From: Bacillota bacterium
GTDB taxonomy: Bacteria; Bacillota; Clostridia; Christensenellales; CAG-138
Length of the DNA stretch: 15,441 nt
Assembly (NCBI GenBank): GCA_023453725.1
Contig: JAEXTB010000105.1
Coordinates: 1-15,441 of the forward strand
Reading direction: 5' to 3'
Position 1 is the first letter of the stretch. Every line of letters begins with the position of its first letter. The position numbers and the translations under genes are program-made. The notes under the pieces were generated by a model. It was given only the letters and a program-made list of their open reading frames with translations. It had not been told where the DNA came from and did no database searches. Below are positions 7,204 to 13,313 of this stretch, piece after piece.

Positions 7204-8391
7204 ATGGATACCAAACATGCAAAGTTCGCAACGAAGGCCGTACACGCCGGGCAGCTTCCCGATCCTGAAACTGGCGCGCTCATAGCGCCCATGTTCATGA
7301 CCAGCACCTACGTATGGACGCCTGAGAAAATGGACCGTTACCTCGCCGGCGACAAGGAAGGCATTTACACATATGCCCGTTCCCGCAACCCAACGCAAAA
7401 CGATCTGCAGGACAAAATCGCGGAGCTCGAAGGCGCCGAGGCGGCGCTCGCCACAGCTTCCGGTATGGCGGCAATTTCCCTCGCGGTCATGCACTGCGCG
7501 CATCCGGGCGACCATGTTATCGCCTACAAGACGATATATGGCGGCACGTATGGCCTGTTCACCAAGATTTTTGAGGAGTTCCATATTGAAGTAACCTTCG
7601 TTGAGGATCTGCTGCCCGCTACTTTGAACGCGGCAAAGCGCCCCAACACCAAGGTTGTTTACGCGGAGACCATTGCTAACCCCACCATGGTTGTGCTTGA
7701 CCTCAAGGCGCTTGCCGACTGGGCAAAGGTGAACGGCGTCACCTCCATTGTTGACAGCACATTCACCTCCCCCTACATCGTACAGCCGCTTTCCTATGGC
7801 ATTGACGTGGTGGTACATAGCTCTACCAAATACATCAATGGCCACGGCGATATCATCGGCGGTATCATTTGCGGCAAGTTCGCGTTTGTGGACGGGATCC
7901 GCAGCTCCATGTACCAGGAACTTGGTCCTGTGCCCAGCCCCTTCTCTTGCTGGCTCCAGCTCCGCGGCCTGAAGACGCTGCACCTGCGTATGCGCGCTCA
8001 CTGTGAGAACGCCATGCAGTTTGCGCAGTGGCTTGAGACACAGAAGGGCGTGAAGAAGGTCATCTACCCGGGTCTTGCAAACCATCCGCAGCACGAACTC
8101 GCGAAGGCGCAATTCGGCGGCGTATACGGCGGCATGCTTGCCTTTGAGGTGGAAGGCGGTATTCCCGGCGCGCAGGCATTTATCAAGAAGCTGCATATGG
8201 CAAAGTACTGCGTCAGCCTCGGGGACCTTGACACGCTTGTTCAGCATCCGGCTACGATGACGCACGGCAAAATCGCACGGGAAGAACGCGAGCGCATGGG
8301 CATTAACGATGGCATGATCCGCGTCTCGGTTGGTATTGAGGATATCGACGACATTATCGGAGATTTCGCGCAGGCTTTCGCACAGCGCTAA
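7204..8391 (+). CDS. PLP-dependent Cys/Met-metabolism enzyme (gamma-lyase / gamma-synthase family)
   Basis: This 395-residue protein has the normal length for the cystathionine gamma-synthase/gamma-lyase/methionine gamma-lyase/O-acylhomoserine sulfhydrylase family. The PLP lysine is K209 in HSSTKYINGHGD. Y57 and R59 in YARSRNPT bind the cofactor phosphate of the partner subunit, Y112 in IYGGT stacks on PLP, D184 in VDSTF pairs with the pyridine nitrogen, and R373 in IRVSVG should bind the substrate carboxylate. Residues I recall as typical of methionine gamma-lyase are absent: the Cys after Tyr-Gly is G114, and the Lys-Asp pair is replaced within the MYQEL segment (236-240). Likely reactions are elimination giving 2-oxobutyrate or pyruvate with a thiol, or sulfhydrylation. 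AAGGAG at 7191-7196 supports the ATG at 7204. A hairpin follows the gene and closes the cluster. Specific activity is not assignable. Confidence 0.9.
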   Translation: MDTKHAKFATKAVHAGQLPDPETGALIAPMFMTSTYVWTPEKMDRYLAGDKEGIYTYARSRNPTQNDLQDKIAELEGAEAALATASGMAAISLAVMHCAHPGDHVIAYKTIYGGTYGLFTKIFEEFHIEVTFVEDLLPATLNAAKRPNTKVVYAETIANPTMVVLDLKALADWAKVNGVTSIVDSTFTSPYIVQPLSYGIDVVVHSSTKYINGHGDIIGGIICGKFAFVDGIRSSMYQELGPVPSPFSCWLQLRGLKTLHLRMRAHCENAMQFAQWLETQKGVKKVIYPGLANHPQHELAKAQFGGVYGGMLAFEVEGGIPGAQAFIKKLHMAKYCVSLGDLDTLVQHPATMTHGKIAREERERMGINDGMIRVSVGIEDIDDIIGDFAQAFAQR

Positions 8392-8404
8392 ATGACAATT
8401 GCGT

Positions 8405-8428
8405 GGGCCCGGTGCAAACACCGGGCCC
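8405..8428 (+). terminator. perfect 10-bp hairpin between the PLP gene and porG
   Basis: GGGCCCGGTG (8405-8414) and CACCGGGCCC (8419-8428) form a perfect 10-bp GC-rich stem with the loop CAAA. It begins 13 bases after the PLP-gene stop. No T-run follows directly; the next bases are TATTCACAATATTCTGTTTT. It is therefore a weak or partial intrinsic terminator, or an mRNA-stabilising hairpin separating the two expression units. Confidence 0.6.
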
Positions 8429-8476
8429 TATTCACAATATTCTGTTTTAAAGCGGGTAACAAGAAAAGGAGGCAAT

Positions 8477-9043
8477 ATGCTAGAAATTCGCTGGCATGGC
8501 AGGGGTGGGCAGGGCGCCAAGACCGCGGCGCTGCTGCTGGCCGACGTTGCTTTTCACACAGGGAAATATGTGCAGGGTTTCCCGGAATACGGACCCGAGC
8601 GCATGGGCGCGCCGATTACGGCATACAACCGCATCAGCGGTACGCCAATCCGTATTCACAGCAACATCTATGCGCCCGATTTTGTGGCGGTGGTAGACGA
8701 AACGCTATTAGAAGCGGTGGACGTCACGCTTGGCCTCAAGCCTGAGGGCGGAATCGTCATCAATTCCGCGAAGTCCGCGGACGAGCTGCGTCCGTTGCTC
8801 AAAGGGTATACCGGCAAGGTGTATACGGTGGATGCGCGCGCCATTTCCGTTGCGGCGCTCGGGAAGTATTTTCCCAACACGCCGATGCTTGCCGCCATCG
8901 TCAAGGTATCGGGCCTGATGGAAGAAGAAGAGTTCCTTCATGATATGGAGGCGTCCTTTACGCATAAGTTCGCAAGCAAGCCCGAAGTCATTCAGGGCAA
9001 CATGCAGGCGCTGCGCTTAGGACTCAGGGAGGTACACGCATGA
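8477..9043 (+). CDS. porG: pyruvate:ferredoxin oxidoreductase, gamma subunit
   Basis: This 188-residue protein is the gamma subunit of a four-subunit 2-oxoacid:ferredoxin oxidoreductase (pyruvate synthase), which oxidatively decarboxylates pyruvate to acetyl-CoA with ferredoxin as acceptor. It carries the family signature WHGRGGQGAKTA (6-17), then GFPEYGPERMGAP (34-46), which contributes to CoA binding in the complex. The reading frame stays open upstream, but AAGGAGG at 8467-8473 sits just before the ATG at 8477, which gives the standard N-terminus. Its stop overlaps the porD start as ATGA (9040-9043), so the two are translationally coupled. No convincing promoter is seen in the 85-base gap upstream, so expression may depend on read-through of the hairpin at 8405-8428 or on a promoter I cannot recognise. 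Confidence 0.93.
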   Translation: MLEIRWHGRGGQGAKTAALLLADVAFHTGKYVQGFPEYGPERMGAPITAYNRISGTPIRIHSNIYAPDFVAVVDETLLEAVDVTLGLKPEGGIVINSAKSADELRPLLKGYTGKVYTVDARAISVAALGKYFPNTPMLAAIVKVSGLMEEEEFLHDMEASFTHKFASKPEVIQGNMQALRLGLREVHA

Positions 9044-9345
9044 GCAGAAAAATAACGGATACCATCAACGAGACCATCTCCTGGCAGGCCGTGACATTGG
9101 GCGGCGGAATTACGGGCGGCGGCACCTCTGAAGAATTTAACACAGGCGAGTGGCGTGTAGACATGCCGGTGTATTATGCGGAAAAGTGCAAACAATGCCT
9201 GCTCTGCGTGCCCGTATGCCCGGACAGCTCCATTCCCGTTGTGAATGGCAAGAGGGGCGAATTTGACCTCTTGCATTGCAAGGGCTGCGGCATCTGCGCA
9301 AAGGTCTGCCCGTTCAAAGCGATTGATATGGAGAGGGGGGAATAA
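9040..9345 (+). CDS. porD: pyruvate:ferredoxin oxidoreductase, delta subunit (2x[4Fe-4S] ferredoxin)
   Basis: This 101-residue iron-sulfur subunit passes electrons from the ThDP site to external ferredoxin. Two complete [4Fe-4S] motifs are visible: C50-x2-C53-x2-C56-x3-C60-Pro and C80-x2-C83-x2-C86-x3-C90-Pro. The N-terminal part, with WQAVTLGGGITGGGTSEEFNTG-like glycine-rich sequence at about 15-36 and EWRVDMPVY (37-45), is typical of the Por delta chain rather than a free ferredoxin. It starts inside the porG stop (ATGA). It ends one base before the porA ATG, and its last codons carry the G-rich ribosome binding site of porA. Confidence 0.94.
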   Translation: MSRKITDTINETISWQAVTLGGGITGGGTSEEFNTGEWRVDMPVYYAEKCKQCLLCVPVCPDSSIPVVNGKRGEFDLLHCKGCGICAKVCPFKAIDMERGE

Positions 9346-9346
9346 C

Positions 9347-10534
9347 ATGCCTAGAGACAGACTTTCCGGCAATGAGGCGGCGGCCCAGGCGCTGCGCCAG
9401 GTTAACCCGGACGTAATGGCGGCGTTCCCCATTACGCCTTCAACAGAAATTCCGCAATATTTCTCATCGTTTGTAGCAAACGGCGAGGTGGATACCGTGT
9501 TCGTGCCTGTAGAAAGCGAGCACTCCGCCATGAGCGCATGTATCGGTTCACAAGCGGCGGGCGCGCGTACGGTAACGGCTACTTCCTCAGCGGGTCTTGC
9601 CCTGATGTGGGAGGAACTCTATGTTGCCGCGTCCGACCGGCTGCCCATTGTACTGGCGCTTGTCAACCGCGCGCTGACGGGGCCGATCAATATCAACTGC
9701 GACCATTCGGACAGCATGGGCGCGCGGGATTCGGGTTGGATCCAGATTTACGGCGAAAACAACCAGGAAGCCTATGATAACCTCATCCAGGCGTTCCGCA
9801 TCGGGGAGCATGACGACGTACGCCTTCCCGTGATGGTGTGCCAGGATGGCTTTATTACCTCCCATGCCGTAGAGAACATCGAGCTGATAGACGATGCGGC
9901 GGTCAAGGCGTTTGCGGGCAGCTATGCGCCTGCAGATTCTTTATTAAACCCCGAAAACCCGCTTTCCCTCGGGCCCTACGCTACTTCGGCTTACTACCTG
10001 GAGTATAAACGCAGTCAGGCGGAGGCCATGCGCCGCGCAAAAGACGTGATCTTAGATGTGGCAGCCGAGTTCGAACGGATTTCGGGCAGGAAGTATGACC
10101 TGTTTGAAACTTACCGGATGGAAGACGCCGAATATGCGATGGTCGTGATTGGATCGGCCGCGGGTACCGGCAAGGAGGCTGTTGATGAGCTCCGGAGCAG
10201 GGGCGTCAAGGCAGGCCTATTGAAAATCCGCGTGTTCCGGCCTTTCCCGGCGGAAGAAATTGCCGCCGCATTGAAGGGCTGCAAGGCCATAGCTGTGATG
10301 GACCGCGCGGAAAGCTTCAGCGGCAACGGTGGCCCGCTGGCGGCGGAAGTTCGCGGCGCTCTCTACCATGCGGGCGTAATCATTGACGTGTTCCCATATG
10401 TATATGGCTTGGGCGGACGCGACGTGCGTGTGGAGGACCTTTTGTCGGTCTTTGAAGCGCTGCCGAAGCAGGAGCATAAAGCCTACCGGTATCTTTCGGT
10501 GCGCTCGGAAGGAGGAGAAAACAATGGCCTATAA
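9347..10534 (+). CDS. porA: pyruvate:ferredoxin oxidoreductase, alpha subunit
   Basis: This 395-residue subunit supplies the pyrimidine-binding half of the ThDP site. PITPSTEIPQ is at 28-37, and E58 in VESEHSA is in the position of the Glu that activates the ThDP aminopyrimidine. TSSAGLALM (79-87) and the ALVNRALTGPININCDHSD region (about 104-122) are characteristic of pyruvate-type Por alpha chains. The C-terminal third (about 250-390) is the domain containing the VIGSAAGTGKEAVDELR and RVFRPFP segments. The ATG at 9347 follows a run of six G at 9335-9340, a strong if unusual Shine-Dalgarno. An upstream open frame reaching back into porD is ignored, because it would overlap porD in another frame. 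It overlaps porB by 11 bases. The length and motifs fit a functional enzyme. Confidence 0.94.
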   Translation: MPRDRLSGNEAAAQALRQVNPDVMAAFPITPSTEIPQYFSSFVANGEVDTVFVPVESEHSAMSACIGSQAAGARTVTATSSAGLALMWEELYVAASDRLPIVLALVNRALTGPININCDHSDSMGARDSGWIQIYGENNQEAYDNLIQAFRIGEHDDVRLPVMVCQDGFITSHAVENIELIDDAAVKAFAGSYAPADSLLNPENPLSLGPYATSAYYLEYKRSQAEAMRRAKDVILDVAAEFERISGRKYDLFETYRMEDAEYAMVVIGSAAGTGKEAVDELRSRGVKAGLLKIRVFRPFPAEEIAAALKGCKAIAVMDRAESFSGNGGPLAAEVRGALYHAGVIIDVFPYVYGLGGRDVRVEDLLSVFEALPKQEHKAYRYLSVRSEGGENNGL

Positions 10535-11453
10535 TTTTAAGGAGATCATGTCCAAGGAGGAGCGTCTTGCCCCCGGCCACCGTATGTGTGCGGGCTGCGG
10601 CGGCACCATCGCCGTTAGGAATGTGCTGCGCGCACTCCGCGAAGAGGATAAGGCTGTTGTATGCAGCGCCACGAGCTGCCTGGAAGTATCCACATTCCTG
10701 TATCCTTATACCGCATGGAAGGATTCGTTCATCCACAACGCGTTTGAGAATGCCGCGGCTACGCTCAGCGGCGTAGAGGCCGCCTACGTTGCGGCGAAAA
10801 AGCGCGGCAAGCTCGATGAGACATATAAATTCATTGCATTTGGCGGCGACGGCGGCACGTATGACATTGGCCTGCAGTCCTTATCCGGGGCAATGGAGCG
10901 CGGTCATGACATGGTATATGTTTGCTATGACAACGGCGCGTATATGAACACCGGGATCCAGCGCTCCTCCGCAACGCCCATGTTCGCGGATACCACTACG
11001 ACGCCTGTCGGCCAACAATCCATTGGCAAGCCGCAGTACCGCAAGGATCTCACGGGCATTATGGCCATGCATAACATTCCCTATGTTGCGCAGACAACGT
11101 TTATCAAGAACCTTCAAGACCTGCATAAAAAAGCGGAGCGCGCCATCTACACAGAGGGCCCCGCGTTTCTCAACATCATGGCGCCCTGCCCGCGCGGGTG
11201 GCGGTATCCGACCGAGGATCTCATGGAAATCTGCCGCCTGGGTGTGGAAACCTGCTACTGGCCATTGTTTGAAGTGATTGACGGGGAATGGAAGCTCAAT
11301 TACGAACCCAAGGTAAAACTCCCCATCACGGATTTCCTGCGTCCGCAGGGAAGGTTCCGCCATCTGTTCCAGAAAGGGAACGAGTGGGCGCTTGAGGCCT
11401 TCCAGAAGGAAGTGGACAACCGTTGGGAGCAGCTGCTCAACAGGTGCAAATAA
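10524..11453 (+). CDS. porB: pyruvate:ferredoxin oxidoreductase, beta subunit
   Basis: This 309-residue ThDP-binding catalytic subunit closely matches the Thermotoga-type PorB pattern from memory: GHRMCAGCG, SCLEVSTFLYPYTAW, SFIHNAFENAAATLSGVEAAY and AFGGDGGTYDIGLQSLSGAMERGHD. C22, C25, C52 and C222 should ligate the internal [4Fe-4S] cluster. D109 in GGDGG and N137 in YDNGAY mark the Mg-ThDP site. These features favour pyruvate as the substrate over branched-chain or aromatic 2-oxo acids. GGAGGAG at 10511-10517 precedes the ATG at 10524, which lies inside the last codons of porA, an 11-base overlap that suggests coupled translation. The stop codon is embedded in a stem-loop (11450-11474). 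It completes the porGDAB set. Confidence 0.95.
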   Translation: MAYNFKEIMSKEERLAPGHRMCAGCGGTIAVRNVLRALREEDKAVVCSATSCLEVSTFLYPYTAWKDSFIHNAFENAAATLSGVEAAYVAAKKRGKLDETYKFIAFGGDGGTYDIGLQSLSGAMERGHDMVYVCYDNGAYMNTGIQRSSATPMFADTTTTPVGQQSIGKPQYRKDLTGIMAMHNIPYVAQTTFIKNLQDLHKKAERAIYTEGPAFLNIMAPCPRGWRYPTEDLMEICRLGVETCYWPLFEVIDGEWKLNYEPKVKLPITDFLRPQGRFRHLFQKGNEWALEAFQKEVDNRWEQLLNRCK

Positions 11454-11474
11454 ATTCGCCTTTTGCGGATTTAT
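11450..11474 (+). terminator. stem-loop spanning the porB stop codon (weak terminator candidate)
   Basis: ATAAATTCGC (11450-11459) can pair with GCGGATTTAT (11465-11474) across a CTTTT loop, forming ten pairs including one G-U wobble. The porB stop TAA lies in the left arm. The stem is AT-rich at its base and no T-run follows, so it is a poor intrinsic terminator. It could equally mark an mRNA 3' end or be fortuitous. Confidence 0.35.
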
Positions 11475-11477
11475 GTA

Positions 11478-11506
11478 TTGACTACGGCGGAAAATCCCGC
11501 TAATGT
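11478..11506 (+). promoter_or_regulatory. candidate promoter for ilvBN
   Basis: TTGACT (11478-11483) matches the -35 consensus at five of six positions. It is followed after exactly 17 bases by TAATGT (11501-11506), a -10 matching at three of six positions. The spacer contains GCGG-N6-CCGC (11487-11500), an interrupted inverted repeat that could be an operator. The placement between the end of porB and ilvB fits an independent ilvBN transcript, but the weak -10 keeps this tentative. Confidence 0.4.
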
Positions 11507-11534
11507 ATGTATAAACATTCAAACTGACGTATAA

Positions 11535-11579
11535 ATGGGTTTGGTGTGTCTATTTTGGAACGTTCGGGAGGCGGAGTGA
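11535..11579 (+). other. short candidate leader ORF upstream of ilvB (14 codons)
   Basis: An ATG at 11535 opens a 14-codon frame, MGLVCLFWNVREAE, ending at TGA 11577-11579, 32 bases before ilvB. It contains two Leu and two Val codons, which is why it is noted next to a branched-chain biosynthesis gene. No good Shine-Dalgarno precedes it, and it lacks the runs of Leu/Ile/Val codons seen in classic ilv leader peptides. It may be chance. Confidence 0.2.
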
Positions 11580-11598
11580 CATAATGCCTGCCTGCCCG
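11565..11598 (+). promoter_or_regulatory. possible RNA hairpin adjoining the ilvB ribosome binding site
   Basis: CGGGAGGC (11565-11572) can pair with GCCTGCCCG (11590-11598), giving eight pairs with one bulged base and a 17-base loop. The right arm ends where the ilvB Shine-Dalgarno region (GGGGAAGGA, about 11598-11606) begins, and the left arm lies inside the short leader ORF. It could influence ilvB translation. No T-run follows, so it is not a transcription terminator. Confidence 0.25.
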
Positions 11599-11611
11599 GG
11601 GAAGGACGGTT

Positions 11612-13312
11612 ATGGCAATTAAGGGGTCCGAGTTGCTTATCAGGGCATTACAGGCCGAAGGTGTGGATACCGTATTCGCATACCCCGGTGTGCCGGTGAT
11701 TTCTATATTTGACGAGCTGTACAAGCAGCAGGGCATTCGACTTATATTGCCAAGGCACGAGCAGGCGTTGGTACATGCGGCGGACGGATATGCCCGCGCC
11801 ACCGGCAAGCCCGGCGTGTGTTTAGTCACCAGCGGGCCGGGCGCTACCAATACCGTCACTGCCATTGCTGCGGCGAATTATGACAGCGTGCCGATCGTCT
11901 GCTTTACCGGCCAGGTCCGAAGGGACCTGATCGGTAACGATGCGTTCCAGGAAGTGGATATCATTGGAATTACCCGAAATATCACAAAGTACAACATGAT
12001 GGTCATGGAGCGGGAGGATCTGGGGCGCGCCATCCGGGAGGCGTTTTACATTGCGACCACCGGCAAGCCCGGCCCCGTTATTGTGGATCTCCCAGCCGAC
12101 GTCATCAACGCCATGGGGAGTGAAGAGTACCCGAGCGATGTGCAGATACGCAGCTACCGGCCTTATGAGAGCGTCCATATCGGCCAGATCAAGCGCGCAT
12201 CGGCGCTGCTTCGTAAGGCGAAAAAGCCCCTGTTCCTCGCGGGCGGCGGCATCCATATTTCCCGTTCGGAGGGAGCGTTTACGCTTCTTGCTGAACGGGC
12301 GGGCATTCCCGTCATTTCCACCATCATGGGCCGCGGCGCTATCCCAACCGACCATCCGTTGTTTATCGGCAACGTGGGCATGCACGGCTGCTATGCCGCA
12401 AACCAGGCCGTTATGGAGTGCGACGTGCTCTGCTCCATCGGTTCCCGGTTTAATGACCGTGTGACAGGCAAGGTGGGGGAATTTGCGCCGCACGCAAAGA
12501 TCATCCATATCGATATCGATACTGCTTCCATTTCCCGAAATGTCCAGGTGGACATTCCCATTGTGGCCGAGGCCGGAAAGGCAATTGAAAGCCTGCTGCA
12601 CTATACGCGTCCGTGCGATACCGCTGCGTGGCTCGCACAGGTGGATGCTTGGAAGACGGAGTATCCCTTGCCCAAGCAGGACAAACCGGGGCTAACGCCT
12701 CGGAAAATCGTAGAGTTGCTTAACCGTGTTTTCCCGGAAAGCATCGTGGTGACGGACGTGGGCCAGCATCAGATGTGGACAACGCAGTATCTTGCGCTGG
12801 ACAGGCGCAAGCAGCTTTTGACCTCAGGGGGCTTAGGCGCGATGGGGTACGGGCTTCCCGCGGCCATCGGCGCGCAGCTTGGCGACAGAAGCAAAAAGGT
12901 CATATGCGTTACGGGCGACGGCGGCTTCCAGATGAATCTTCAGGAGATGGCGACCGCGGTCCTTGGGGGACTGCCGGTGATTGTGGTGATATTCAACAAC
13001 GGCTATCTCGGCATGGTACGCCAGTGGCAGCAGCTGATGTGCGACCGCCGCTATTCGGGTACAGACCTTGCGGCGGGCTGCGGAGAAAACAGCCCCGTCC
13101 AGTATACCCCGGACTTTGTAAAGCTGGCCGACAGCTACGGCGCGCACGGCGTTCGGGTATTTGACGAAGGCGCGCTCCTTACCGCCTTGAAGACTGCCGG
13201 GGAACAAACGCGGATCCCCACTATCATCGAGTGCATGATTGAGCGCGAGGAAATGGTGTATCCCATGGTAAAAGCGGGCGCTGCGCTCAACGACATGGTA
13301 TTGGAGGGATAA
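11612..13312 (+). CDS. ilvB: acetohydroxyacid (acetolactate) synthase, catalytic large subunit
   Basis: This 566-residue ThDP enzyme condenses two pyruvates to 2-acetolactate, or pyruvate with 2-oxobutyrate to 2-aceto-2-hydroxybutyrate. It is the first common step of Val, Leu and Ile synthesis. The domain order is the PYR domain (about 1-170) with catalytic E50 in RHEQA, the central FAD-type domain (about 190-325), and the ThDP domain (about 365-550) with GDGGFQMN (435-442) and FNNGYLGMVRQWQ (461-473). GQVRRDLIGNDAFQEVDIIG (100-119) matches anabolic AHAS rather than catabolic acetolactate synthase. The early loop reads YPGVP where AHAS usually has YPGGA. GGAAGGA about six bases upstream supports the ATG. 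ilvN follows after one base, confirming the anabolic assignment. No ilvC, ilvD or ilvE is near. Confidence 0.95.
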   Translation: MAIKGSELLIRALQAEGVDTVFAYPGVPVISIFDELYKQQGIRLILPRHEQALVHAADGYARATGKPGVCLVTSGPGATNTVTAIAAANYDSVPIVCFTGQVRRDLIGNDAFQEVDIIGITRNITKYNMMVMEREDLGRAIREAFYIATTGKPGPVIVDLPADVINAMGSEEYPSDVQIRSYRPYESVHIGQIKRASALLRKAKKPLFLAGGGIHISRSEGAFTLLAERAGIPVISTIMGRGAIPTDHPLFIGNVGMHGCYAANQAVMECDVLCSIGSRFNDRVTGKVGEFAPHAKIIHIDIDTASISRNVQVDIPIVAEAGKAIESLLHYTRPCDTAAWLAQVDAWKTEYPLPKQDKPGLTPRKIVELLNRVFPESIVVTDVGQHQMWTTQYLALDRRKQLLTSGGLGAMGYGLPAAIGAQLGDRSKKVICVTGDGGFQMNLQEMATAVLGGLPVIVVIFNNGYLGMVRQWQQLMCDRRYSGTDLAAGCGENSPVQYTPDFVKLADSYGAHGVRVFDEGALLTALKTAGEQTRIPTIIECMIEREEMVYPMVKAGAALNDMVLEG

Positions 13313-13313
13313 A

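Noticed and set aside
7168..8421. Long open frame on the reverse strand (417 codons) opposite the PLP enzyme
   Set aside because: It is an exact shadow of a clear PLP-enzyme gene. There is no recognisable motif or ribosome binding site, and it runs through the hairpin at 8405-8428.
8429..8476. Promoter or Rex-type operator before porG (TTCACAA half-site, TATTCT)
   Set aside because: Only a half-site is present, and TATTCT has no -35 element at a suitable distance.
9245..9346. Possible upstream extension of porA into porD
   Set aside because: The extension overlaps porD in another frame and lacks homology-like sequence. The ATG at 9347, with a G-rich ribosome binding site, gives the normal PorA N-terminus.
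10383..10523. Possible upstream extension of porB inside porA
   Set aside because: The stretch is out of frame within the well-supported porA C-terminus. GGAGGAG at 10511-10517 marks the ATG at 10524.
11454..11611. T-box riboswitch upstream of ilvB
   Set aside because: The gap is short for a T-box, no AGGGUGGNACCGCG-like T-box core is visible, and there is no terminator with a T-run before ilvB.
11584..11622. 12-codon ORF overlapping the ilvB start in another frame
   Set aside because: The peptide has no Leu/Ile/Val content and no recognisable feature. A GGAG lies nearby, but the same bases are explained by the region upstream of the ilvB Shine-Dalgarno.
11612..13312. Catabolic (butanediol pathway) acetolactate synthase paired with the BdhA-like dehydrogenase
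   Set aside because: The motifs fit anabolic AHAS, a regulatory ilvN follows, and no acetolactate decarboxylase gene is present.
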